Of a DNA stretch of 64,000 nucleotides, positions 34,471 through 44,881 are shown piece after piece. The notes beneath the pieces are model-generated. The model made no database searches, was not told where the DNA came from, and was given only the letters and a program-made list of their open reading frames with translations. This DNA is from Oscheius tipulae. Lineage: Eukaryota; Nematoda; Chromadorea; Rhabditida; Rhabditidae. Both the position numbers and the translations under genes were made by a program. The stretch is from NCBI GenBank assembly GCA_037178975.1, contig JASJZH010000004.1, positions 9,238,001 through 9,302,000 on the forward strand. The letters run 5' to 3'. Positions within the stretch are counted from its first letter, which is position 1, and each line of letters starts with the position of its first letter.

Positions 34471-34871
34471 CAACGGAATGAATACCCCTGGAGCAGCGAC
34501 GCGTCATTGGAAGGCCACGTATGAGATAGGAGGATGATCTAAGGAGAACGGAACGAGTGGCTCTCAATAAATATGTACTGCCGCGACGCTCCAACTTTGC
34601 AAAACACTTTGGTGAATAGAACAGGACTGGAGGGCTGAAGTTTGGAAGTTACATTATTAAACATGCCCTATCTCGGATTATCTGTGCAGTGATCTGCTTC
34701 TCAATTTTCGAGGCTGGGGCGTCGATAACGAAACTCCGGACCAGTGGTTAGGCTACTTTCTTTATATTCGCGCTGTGAATGAATGTGGTTTCTAGCAAAG
34801 TGTGGTAGCTGGTCGTCCTAAAGTTTAATCTCACGCTCAATAAACTCTTTATTAAATTCTCTACCCCAGTA

Positions 34872-35221
34872 TTAACAGTTACCAATGGAGCGAATATCGT
34901 CGTTCAGACTACAATCCCTGAAATCAGAGTGGCAGCCTGTACCAGGCGCAATCAGCTGGGCTCTTCCTCGACAATTAGCCAGCTGAAAACTTTCTGACAC
35001 TTTTTAAATGCATTGTTGACTATACTTACCGTATAGACGATAACGCATGTGCCCTGCGTGTTAATGGATGAGGCAAAATCCCACCATATAACAGGTAAGG
35101 TAAAACATCCATCATGATTTTTTATGATATAACTTGATCCTTCATGCTTTATGTGTTGGTAAATAGTGGCATCCCAGGCTGCCACTGAGACTATCGATAG
35201 AATAGTCAGAAGGAAAAACAT
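34872..35221 (-). CDS. Secreted beta/gamma-crystallin-like protein, 100 aa
   Basis: Exons 35221-35030 and 34982-34872, phase-0 intron of 47 nt; total 100 aa. Signal peptide MFFLLTILSIVSVAAWDA. The mature part shows two half-domains: ATIYQHIKHEGSSYII ... CFTLPVIWWDFASSINTQG, then CVIVYTLANCRGRAQLIAPG ... CHSDFRDCSLNDDIRSI. The pattern Y-x-H-x-x-x-x-G-x-S with WxDxxSSI/NDDIRSI is that of beta/gamma-crystallin Greek keys (and related I36 inhibitors), often calcium-binding. Cys pairs would stabilise it outside the cell. A TTAAAAAG box lies 37 nt upstream and AATAAA lies past the stop. Assignment is from pattern only. Confidence 0.7.
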
Positions 35222-35763
35222 CGTGGTCGTTGACTGCGCCCCTGTGACTTCTTTTTAAGGAGAGTTAATGTTTGCATTAATCCGAGGAATACTGCATATT
35301 ATTGCAGCTATAGCAGATGAAATAGTCGAAAACAAAAAGAACATAAAGTTGCAATAATGGAAATGGATTGAGTGCCGTAGATAACAACAACACTACATAC
35401 ATAGATATTATCCATTGTTTCAGAAAACACAGATTGTGTGGAGTGATCTACAGCCCTATTATGGTTTTTGCAGTATTTTTGCAGCACAATCTCTTTTTTG
35501 CAGCAATGTCTCACCAAAATCAGATATTGAAAGAATGCCTGAATCTTAAATCTAGTAAGATGGCTGGAGCTGTCAACGGTAGGCCAAAAAACTCTTCATT
35601 ATATTTTCTAGACCGGTATTAAGATTGCTTTAAGGAATGTTTAATTTCGATTCACATGCGGAAATAGAAACGTACACCACACTAAACAAAAGCTAGGATA
35701 TAAATATTACGTTAACTACCGCAGTATGTACAGACACAGTTTGACGGTCTAAGTCCGGTCGAC

Positions 35764-38612
35764 TTAACGTCTGAGGTATCCGGAAGCCTTCTCGGGAATC
35801 TCCTCGTGGTGGTCCTCAGCAGCCTCGTCGTAGTTCTGCTCGTGGTCGGAGCTGTCAACGGCGGCGGGAACCTCCTTTTTGGGTGCAGGGGTCACGGGAG
35901 CAGCGGGGGCAACAGGAGCGGGCTCATTGTAGCTCTGCTCAGGAGCAGGGGCAGGGGCTGGAGTCTCTTCATGGTAGGTGGGCTGAGCAGGAGCCGGGGC
36001 AGGGGCGGGAGCAGGAGCAGGCTCCTAAACCATTCTTGTGATTTTTTTGAAACTGTCTGTTTACCTGATAAGAGGAGGTAGGAGCAGGTTGAGAAGGAGC
36101 GGGAGCAACTGGAGCTGGAGCGGGTGCGGGAGCAACAGGGGCAGGCTGAAACACTCTTTGAAATGACAAAAACTGCGAGTTTATAAGGGTTTCTGTCCAA
36201 ATCGCGTCACCGTTTGCAAAAGAAAGCTTTCTGAACTAGCGCCATTCCAATTTTCTTCCGACATTTTCCCTCACCTGATAAGAAGAAGTAGGGGCAGAAG
36301 GAGCAGGGGCCGGGGCCGGAGCTGGTTCGGGTTCCTGTAAGAAGGCTACTGTTAACACGAACTTTCTAATCATTGCAGTACCTGGTATCCGGCAGTGGTG
36401 CGTTCAGGAGTGGTGGGTGCGGGAGTGTAAGAAGGTGCCGGAGCGGGATGTGGCTGAGGAGCAGGCTCGGGCTGCTCTGGTTCCTCAGGCTGTTCGGGCT
36501 GCTCAGGTTCTTCAGGAGCCTCAGGCTGAGGAACAGGTGCTGGGACTGGTGCTGGTGCAGGCTTGGGAGCAGGAGCAACCGGAGCCGGTTGAGGAGCAGC
36601 TGGTGCTGGCTTGGGTGCGGGTGCAGGAGCAACACTGTTCTCCTCCTTAAGTGCAGATTGCATTTTGTGACCAGGTTATGTGTGTATGTCAAAAGTGTGG
36701 CAAAAAATCAAAACATACCTCATCTCCGTATTCCTCTCCGGCTTCCTGGTTTCCTTCCTCGGCGGTCTCCTCCTGGGTGTTCTCCTCGTGGGTGGCGGCA
36801 GGAGCGGGTTCCTCGTGGGTCTGGGCAGGAGCCTGAGGCTGAGGAGCCTGGTACTGGCCTCCAACTGGGGCCTGAGGAGCCTCAGGAACCACGGGAGAAA
36901 TGGCTTCGTGTCCTCCGGTCTGGTACTGTCCACCTGCAGCGGTCTGTCCTCCAGTCTGAGCCTCTTCCTGTCCTCCAGCAGCTCCCTGTTCCTGTCCTCC
37001 GACGGGCCCCTGTTGGTACTGCCCTCCAGCGGGAGCAGTCTGGGTTTGCTCGAATCCGGCGTTTCCTTGTTCCCCACCGGACTGGGCGGCTCCCTCAAAT
37101 CCGGCGGGTCCCTGAGCATATCCTCCTTGTTGGGCGGGCTGCTGTACTCCCTGCTCGGGTCCGGGGACAACGACAGAGCTAGCAGGTCCTGATTGGTAGC
37201 CTCCCTGCTGAACGGGTTGTGGCTGCTGGACATCGGCGAAAGCACCTCCAGCTCCCTGGTACTGTTGTCCTCCCTGCTGTCCACCGAAGGTCAAGGGAAG
37301 GGGCTGAGGAAGAGGTTGAGGAGCTCCGGCCTGAGCATATCCTCCCTGAGGCTGTCCACCATACGGTCCAGAAGCAGGCCCTTGTCCTCCGTAAGAGGGC
37401 TGTCCTCCGACGGGGCCAGCCTGAGCGTAGCTGTTACCTCCCCAAGGAGCAACAGGTGCCGGAGGAGGAGGTGGGGGAGGGAAGCTGGGAGCTTGAGCGT
37501 AGCTGGGAGGAGGAGGAGGAGGAGCAACAGCATAACCTCCGCCAATTGGAGGACGAGGATAGGCAGCAGCTGGGGCAGCGTAGCTGGAAATACCGAATTG
37601 CAAATTTACAGGCTTCAAAAAAACGTATGGATCCCCTATTTCCAATGCTTTTAACTTTTGGAATATTGCATAAAGACGCGAGACACACCTTTTTCTGTCA
37701 GTGGCAATAATTGGCGTCATCGCCCTACTCGATTTGTTGGGAAGAAACGGGGTCTGAGTGTCGAGGCGAACGGGGGCCCACTTTACAAGCGAAAGTAGAT
37801 ATTGCAACGAGTCTTCTCACTGACTGTGAGGCGAGCCACTTAGCGCTGGAAGAACAGAAAACGTTAGCGGGATTTTTTTCAATGCACTAGGATAAAACGG
37901 AAAAGGATTTGTACTCACCTTCCGCCGCAAGGAGGAGCACCACCACAGCTAGGCTGAGGGGAAGAGCAACAACCGCCGCCACCTCCACCAAGACCTCCAA
38001 TGCATCCCAGGGCTGGGGCTGCGAGCAGCGTCAGCAAGAAGAACTGAAAAATGACTATTATGTATAACTTGCTATTGTATTTCCACTGTATACAAGTTTG
38101 AAAAAACATCTGTTAGCCAGACAAATAAAGTAGCCATGTTGTGTCGGTCCACCGTAACTATCAAATTCAGAAGCAACACAGTGGTAATTGATGATAGCCC
38201 GGCAGCAAAAACATGAAGGCTTTTCACTAAATCAGCTGATCAAATTGTACCCGTACTATCAGAGCACTTAAGACGCTATGGAACTGGAGCCGCGTTTGCG
38301 TTAAATGTGTTCATAAAAGTCTTTTAAGCCTTGACAATGTTTCCACACTCCAATATTTCTTACAGTTTCTTTTTTGTAAATCACAATTCAAGCGTAGCAA
38401 AAGCTAAGATAAATTATTTGGTAAAAAAAATAGATGCGAAGCCAAAAAGACAAATGTTTCAACATAAAAGCTTTGATGATTCAAAACAGGCATCAAACAA
38501 AACAAAATAAGCTAAGACAAAGTTTGAACATGTTACGAACTCAGCAAACACAAAACAGATACAGCAAACTTATTATACTAATGAATCAGAGTCGTAGACT
38601 TACCGCTGCCAT
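35764..38612 (-). CDS. Secreted Pro/Ala/Gln-rich matrix-like protein, 554 aa
   Basis: Seven exons: 38612-38604, 38043-37919, 37583-36719, 36645-36382, 36334-36275, 36145-36065 and 36024-35764; phases agree. Exon 1 codes only MAA; with exon 2 it gives the signal peptide MAAFFLLTLLAAPALG, followed by CIGGLGGGGGGCCSSPQPSC. Exon 3 is a long Gly/Gln/Pro/Tyr region (SYAQAPSFPPPPPPP, GGQQGGQQYQ). Exons 4-6 are Pro-Ala cassettes, each ending GYQ or SSYQ at the donor. The last exon has acidic His/Glu/Tyr motifs (DHEQNYDEAAEDHHEE) and ends GYLRR. A structural extracellular (cuticle-like or mucin-like) role is inferred. Paralogue of the 40215-43554 gene. Confidence 0.82.
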
Positions 38613-40214
38613 TGTGCTGTCCACAAGTGACCGTTGTGAGTTTCTGGTTCGGCTTAAGTACCTAGAGATGGGCGGCGCTCAACAAGATCCGACCCTACAC
38701 AGAAAATCCTGCGCGGCATCTGATAAGTGCGAAGAGCAGACGGGAACACCTGCCATACACAAGGTGGTTGATCTTGATCGAAAAACGAAAAAATCTTTAA
38801 AGAAGACGAAACGTTTTCGCAGTACATTAAACCTGTTAGCTTTTAACTTACATCCGACACGGTACCTTTCTATATTATATTTTATGCGACACGGTATCTT
38901 TTCAGCAGAGGCCTGTAAAAAACAAAAGCAAAGCAATTTCTAGAAGTTTGCTTGTTTGCTATTTTGTTTCACAACTCCCGTCTGGCCAAAAGGAAATCAT
39001 GACCTTCAAGCGCTGACCAGACCAATTTCATTGCTGGCAATTGGAGGCATGCCGCGAGATAGTCTAATTTTATTTTATTGTGCTATCTTTTGCAGCTTCA
39101 GGCTTGCCCTGGTGAAAAAAGATCGTAGAAAAAGTACAAGCGCAGAGAGATAGCTTCAAGTCTACTTTTATGCACAGTGCAAAAACATTTGGCTTTGCGG
39201 ATAGTTGAGGCATAACCATGTAGACTTACCTTCCAAGGGATGTGTCGCTACCGTAACATTTCAGTATTGATCTTTTCCAATATAACGAGTTCAACCTTGT
39301 ATATACAGTACACTGACCCGTTGCCCAACATTATTGATACTGTTTGCTGACAGAAACTAGAGAACAGTATTTACTGCTATTTTGAAACGGATAGGGTTTT
39401 AAACTAGGCAGGGACAAGCTTCTTTGTTAGGTAGAAAAACCAGAGTTGTAAATACAGGATTTATAAAAGCTAAGTCACAAACAGTTTACTACATTTTAGA
39501 CTACGACTAACTGAAAAAGTTGTTACCAAAGAGGATCATGTTTCTGACTCAGTATCCAAGAATTTTACGAGCTGATTTGCTATTGTCTTGTTGCGCTTTA
39601 TCGTCGTCGCTCGTCTTTAGGCGGCCAAAGCAAATCCTAGGGGCAAAAACTTGCTTATTCTTCTTTTGGCAGCATGACACCTTCCGACTTACGGCGCCGT
39701 TCCAATTGCCGCCGGCACATACCTGTCGCCCAATATCAGTCGTCGAAATCGCTTGCTGCTGCGAATACCTTCACATAGGGCAATAGGCCGGTTTTTTCAC
39801 GCCAGCCAATTACGCGATCGTCTTCTTTGTTTCTAGATGAGGGGCGATGGAAAAACCCGACGTATGGCGCAATCAGATAAAGAAAAATATAGCTTGTAAT
39901 GGAAAGGAGAGTCCGAAGCGACAGGGGATTTGTGAGAGATGGTAGGAGAGTTGACAGAGAAACAGAGACGTGATCTAGTTAGAACTAATTTATTATATAA
40001 ATAAAGGAGACCAACTATAATACAGACACAGTTGATATGTTGTCGTTCTGGCGTAGATTGATGTCATGTTCTCACAGCTTATGCTCTCCTCAGTCTTCTT
40101 CTGAGTCTGTAGGAGTGCTCAACTGGGTAGAGGGAAGCGTCAGGAGTTGCAATAGGAGCACTCTTGGTCAGCTGTTTTGTGCCGGCCAGCTTAAACTCGC
40201 GTTTTCCAGAAAGT
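38613..40214. other. Intergenic stretch
   Basis: AT-rich sequence between the two paralogous Pro-rich genes. A TATAAAAG string at about 39462 is followed by an ATG at 39538, but the 83-codon frame lacks a signal peptide or likeness to anything known. A 169-codon open frame at 38434-38943 overlaps exon 1 of the neighbouring gene on the other strand and looks accidental. AATAAA for the downstream gene lies on the minus strand near 39990. Confidence 0.5.
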
Positions 40215-43200
40215 CTAGCAACCCACTCTGTTCTCTGGATAACTGTTGTCACCACTGGTGGCCTTGGCCTCATCTTCGCTGTTCACAATCTTTGGCTCAG
40301 GCTCGTGGTAGTCGCTACCGGCTCCGTAATCAAAACCATTGGGCTCGACGATTTCTTCAGAAGGAGCGGCAGTGGTCTTTCCAGAAGCTCCGTTAAAGGA
40401 AGCGGCAGGAGAAACGACTGGAACCTCGTTGTGCTCCTAAAAGTTCAAGTTAGCAGACGAAACAGAAAATTTGTTTAAGATAGGTTAAATATAGACCGCC
40501 ACTTCGTATAGCCACATTTACCTCACAGCCATGTGCACTAGTAGTGGCTACTGGATTCGGACCAACCTCATTGGCAGGAGCCGGAGAATCGTAGTCCGAT
40601 CCAGCGTCGATCTGATCGATTTCTTTATGGTGAGGAGCAGAGGGAGCTGGGCCAGAGCTAGCAGCTGGCTTAGATCCAGAAGAAGATCCAGATCCATGGG
40701 TCACGGTGGTAGCAGCTCCAGAAGAAGATGTTCCGGAAGCAGAAGAGATAGATGTAGGACGAGCTCCGGTTGAGGGAGCAACTTCAACTCTGGGCTTGGC
40801 AGCGGGAGCAGGAGCTGGCTTGACTGGAGCAGGTTGGCTAGGAGCAGGCCTTGGGGGAGCAGGCTGAGGTTGCTGAGGTACAATCTCATGACTGGCTTCA
40901 GGCTCTCCAGAAGACCCTCCGTGTGCAGGGACAGGCTCTGACACATCGGAATAGTCTTCTTCTCCACCAGTTGTATCAATCTGAGCCGGTTGAGTAGGGG
41001 CAGCGGGGGCAGCAGTAGTGAATCTCGTGGCTCCAGGAATGGTAGAGCGGGTCTTGCTGTTCTCCTCGCTGACCTTGTTGAAGTCGAGTCCGCCACTGTG
41101 AGTAGGTGTTTTGACCTGGGCAGGAGCAGGTGCCGGAAATGGAGTCTGGACAGGGGCAGGTTTCACCTGAGCTGGCTGAGGACGGGAAGGTGCGGGCTGA
41201 ACAGGAGCAGGCTGGCTGGGGACAGGTTTGCTTGGGGCAGGTTGAGCGGGAGCAGCGTTCTCGGCAGGACCTTCCTCATCGCTATACTCGGCTCCTTCCT
41301 CTCCTCCGTCTTCAGTAGCAGTCTCGTGGGTAGAAACGTGCTCTTGACTCGCTGCCTGACTGGTAGGCTGGGGCTGACTAGGTACAGGCAGAGGAGCCGG
41401 ACGAGGCGCAGCAGGAGCAGGGGCAACTGGGATTGGTTGAGAAGGAGCGGGCCTGGGAGCAGCCTGAAATGAAGATTTGAGGCAGTTTTAAAGCAAGAAG
41501 ATCGTGGATCGAAAAGTCGCAAAATATATATTAGTTTCAAGTGCCGAGATATTACGGTTGCGACAAGCCGAGTCATAGCTATCTTTTGTTCCTCTTTCTA
41601 GGTAAAGTTTCGTGATATATGACATGAATTTCTGATATTTTTACTTGGTTCTTTTGCAAACCCGCAATCACTCTTGGAAAATGTTTTGGCCAGACTCACA
41701 TCGCATGCATATCAGCGTGTGTCACTGAGCGTGTGGCATAGCGCGTAAAGACAGTGAAAGTGCTGTTGCGTGAAAGTGAGACATTTTACCTTTGTCGGTT
41801 TTAAAACAATCCTAATAGGTTTCTAAATCCAGTTTTACTAACGAATTTTAAACTTACAGGCACAGGGACAGGCTGAGGAGCTGGCTGAACTGGTGCAGGC
41901 TGGCTAGGAATGGGCTGTGCGGGGGCTGGCTTCTGGGGAGCAGTCTCGGGAACCTCCTCATCGGTGTATTCTTGGTCTCCTCCTTCTTCTTCTCCGCCTG
42001 TGCTGATGTTAGTGTTGGGAACGAGTGCCTCTGGCTGAGGAGCCGGAGCCGGCTGACTGGGAGCTATTTCTTCAGCTGATTCTTGCTCAGTCTGGGCAGG
42101 AACAGATACAGAGGGAGTATCGATGGAAGGAGCCACAGGAGTCTGGGCAGGTGCTGGTTGAGGTCGAGGAGCCTGAGGCTTAGTTTGGTAGTTGTTGCTA
42201 GCAGGTCCAGTCTGAATGTCATCGTAGTTCTGTTCTCCAGAGACAGATTCAACGCCTCCAGGTCCGGATTTGTAGCTATTGGATGAGGTAGAGACAGACT
42301 GGGCTCCGATAGAAGGAACCTCGTTGTAAGAGCCGCCAGCACCAGGAATCTGTTGGCTCTCAGTAAAGCTAGATGATCCTGGTCCAACGGGCTGTTGAAC
42401 TGCGGCAGCACCTCCAGGCTGAACGTAACCTCCAGAGCCGCCAAAACCTTGAGTTGGCTGAGCAACTTGGCCTCCGAATCCTCCGGATTGAGCATATCCG
42501 CCGCTAGGTTGGGAAGGGGCCTGCTGGGGCTGGAATCCGCCGACAGACTGGGTTCCGAAGCCAGAAGATTGAGGTCCACCTCCAAAACCGCTGATTTGGG
42601 AAGCGGGCTGTTGGAAGGCTCCAGAAGGAACGGCGTATCCCTGAGGTTGAGTCTGCCCACCAACAGTCTGTCCGAAGAGAGGAATTGGCTGAATTCCCAT
42701 CTGGGGCCACGAGGACTGGATAGGAGCTGGAGGAGGCGGCGGCGGGGGAGGGGGAGGAGGTGGTGGTGGAGGAGCTGAAAGAGTTCATTGAGACAGCTGT
42801 ACAGTATGAGAGTGAGAGCGAAAGAAAATTTCGTTACGAGACGGTCGTCGATACCAATTACCAATTTATTACCAGTGATCGTAATCGATGTTCCGTCTTT
42901 GAGCTAATGCGAGTGACAGGTCCCACGGATCTTTCACAACTCAACGTAGAAGAGCTTAATTGGCTTTTTGTCTTTTTGTCTAGTTTTCTAAACACTGGTC
43001 TCAATATTTGAAAATGAAGTGCAAATTGGCTACCAGACAATAAAATTTCAAATTTTCAAAGTAGGCATACTAAGGAGTGAAAACGGGATGGGACGAACTG
43101 CCTACCGTTCTTTCCGAAGCTGACAAAGAAATATTTTTCCCACCTAACTACTACAACGTTTAACTCACCAAACGAAGGAGGAGGTAGAGGAGCACCAATC

Positions 43201-43554
43201 TGGGGTGCTGCCACTGGAGGAGCAGCGTAGCTGTTACCGCCGAAGAGAGGAGCCGGTCCAACTGGAGCAGCAGGTCCAATGCCACCACCGCATCCACCGA
43301 TCAAAGGTCTAGGAGCAGCTCCACAAGGTCTTAAGCTCGAAATGAAAGGACAAGAAGCATTACTTACGGTGGTGGGGGTGGAATGCCAGTTCCGCAAGGG
43401 CTCCCACAGCTCGGAGCTCCGCCACTACAGCATCCTCCTCCGCCACCGAGACCTCCAATGCAGGCCTGTGTACTTGCTATTAATGAGACTGCGATCTGTA
43501 AACTTAGTCACTTAGCCGACAAACTAATGGTCTTTTTTTTACCAGAAATCGCAT
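40215..43554 (-). CDS. Secreted Pro/Ala/Gln-rich matrix-like protein, 793 aa
   Basis: Six exons: 43554-43543, 43495-43368, 43329-43169, 42774-41858, 41463-40522 and 40436-40215, all in phase. Signal peptide MRFLIAVSLIASTQA, then CIGGLGGGGGCC and a Cys/Pro stretch (SCGSPCGTGIPPPPP), as in the paralogue. Then Gly/Pro/Gln-rich blocks, a poly-Pro run of about a dozen residues, repeated SQPAPVQPAP-type units, and scattered acidic Tyr motifs (EEDYSDVSEP, DQEYTDEEVPE, EQNYDDIQ). The last exon carries GSDYHEPEPK and ends with Cys. TATAAAAG at 43638-43645 lies 91 nt upstream. Likely a structural extracellular protein; Tyr and Gln could serve in crosslinking (inference). Confidence 0.82.
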
Positions 43555-43637
43555 CTTCTAAGGAATTGGACCGAAGGAAGGGAGATGCAAATGGCACACA
43601 ACAGCCAACTGGCGGGCGGTTACGCTAACCCGTGAGC

Positions 43638-43645
43638 CTTTTATA
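43638..43645 (-). promoter_or_regulatory. TATA box of the 40215-43554 gene
   Basis: TATAAAAG on the minus strand, 91 nt from the ATG. Confidence 0.6.
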
Positions 43646-44238
43646 CATCGTCAAGGCGAACTTGAAAATCGCCGGCTAGCGAGGCGAGGAAAAAGTGGCG
43701 ATTCAACTGATTGTTCAAGTCGGCCATTGCGATACGGCCTTTTTGCCACCCTTCCCCGGGCCGTCTTCCCCATTGCTGGAGTTGCTTCCCGGAGATATGG
43801 ATGGCAATAAACAGTCATCGGCGGCCGCCAGCTTTATCCCTGTAATGGCTAATTGAACTTTCGAGGGCGAAAACTTATGGCCATAAAACGAGGGAGATCG
43901 GTCTTGAAATGGATATGACATAGTGGTCAAGGCTTTCTAGATTGACTTCGAGCTTGGCTTTGATAGTTGTTTCTCCAGCGGTTCAGTTCCAAACTCGTCC
44001 GAAAAGGCGCCATTGGCAACAAGACAGACTCTTCGTGTTCCTCGTAGTTGTCTTCAGTTCGGCACATCTGTTAATAGACCAGAGACGAACCAAAAGTAAA
44101 GAAATTGTTCTTTTCTGTTCCAAGAAACAGTTCAGTACCTATTTGCAGGTCATCTTGTAATTTTCCACTCATCTTATAGGGGAATTCGTGTTTGCTCGAA
44201 AACTGTCCCAACCACTCACATTTTACGCGTCTACGACA

Positions 44239-44312
44239 GCCGCCATAGCTCAGTCGGTTAGAGCGTGGGTCTAATAAGCCCAAGGTCGCAGGTTCGACCC
44301 CTGCTGGCGGCA
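44239..44312 (+). tRNA. tRNA-Ile (anticodon AAT), second copy
   Basis: Identical in all 74 positions to 3791-3864: loop CTAATAA, T arm GCAGG-TTCGACC-CCTGC. Followed by an A-rich/T-rich tract. It lies in the intergenic space between the Pro-rich gene and the multicopper oxidase; nothing else was found between 43646 and 44881. Confidence 0.97.
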
Positions 44313-44881
44313 AAATATTTTTGTTTTTAAAGTTGGCGAATAACTAGGAACATTAAAGACTTTAACCACCCCCTTCATCCTTGGTTTTCCATGCACGTTT
44401 TCCACTGCAAAGACTGTAAACTTGGAAAGTTTCTTATTTATTTTAATGTGGTTCCACTTTCCCTAGCCCCCATCAAATGTACTGCCATTACATTTGATCC
44501 TTATCTTTCTCGGTAATTCCCCTTTCAATGCTTACACATAACACTAAAGTTCAAAAAGCCCCCCGTCCGGTTATTGTTGCAGAAGACTTGCTGACCAGCC
44601 GTCACTGTTCTTCTCCCCCGCACTCTCATTTCCTATGCAAGTTTTATGGTAGCCATCTGTTGACGCCTTCACCCAAAGGTTTGCCGCAAAGAACTTGGCG
44701 CAACGAAGAATGTCGCCTCGGGTACTGTTTTTGCAGAGCGTATTGCGTAAACGCTTTCCTTCACCAGCTGGGCATTTGATGCATTAGGGGAGACGGGCCA
44801 TTTAAGCACTGGGAGAGAAAGTCTCTGGACATCTTTTTATACAAGTCAATGATTAATATGAGGCAACGGAGAGACACTGGT

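Noticed and set aside
36373-37654. Several plus-strand open frames of 97-269 codons
   Set aside because: They are antisense readings of the Pro/Gln-rich exons, where repeated codons suppress stops on the other strand.
38434-38943. 169-codon plus-strand frame
   Set aside because: AT-rich, Lys/Gln-heavy, overlaps exon 1 of the opposite gene, no support.
40531-42778. Plus-strand Ser/Arg-rich frames
   Set aside because: Antisense shadows of the second Pro-rich gene.
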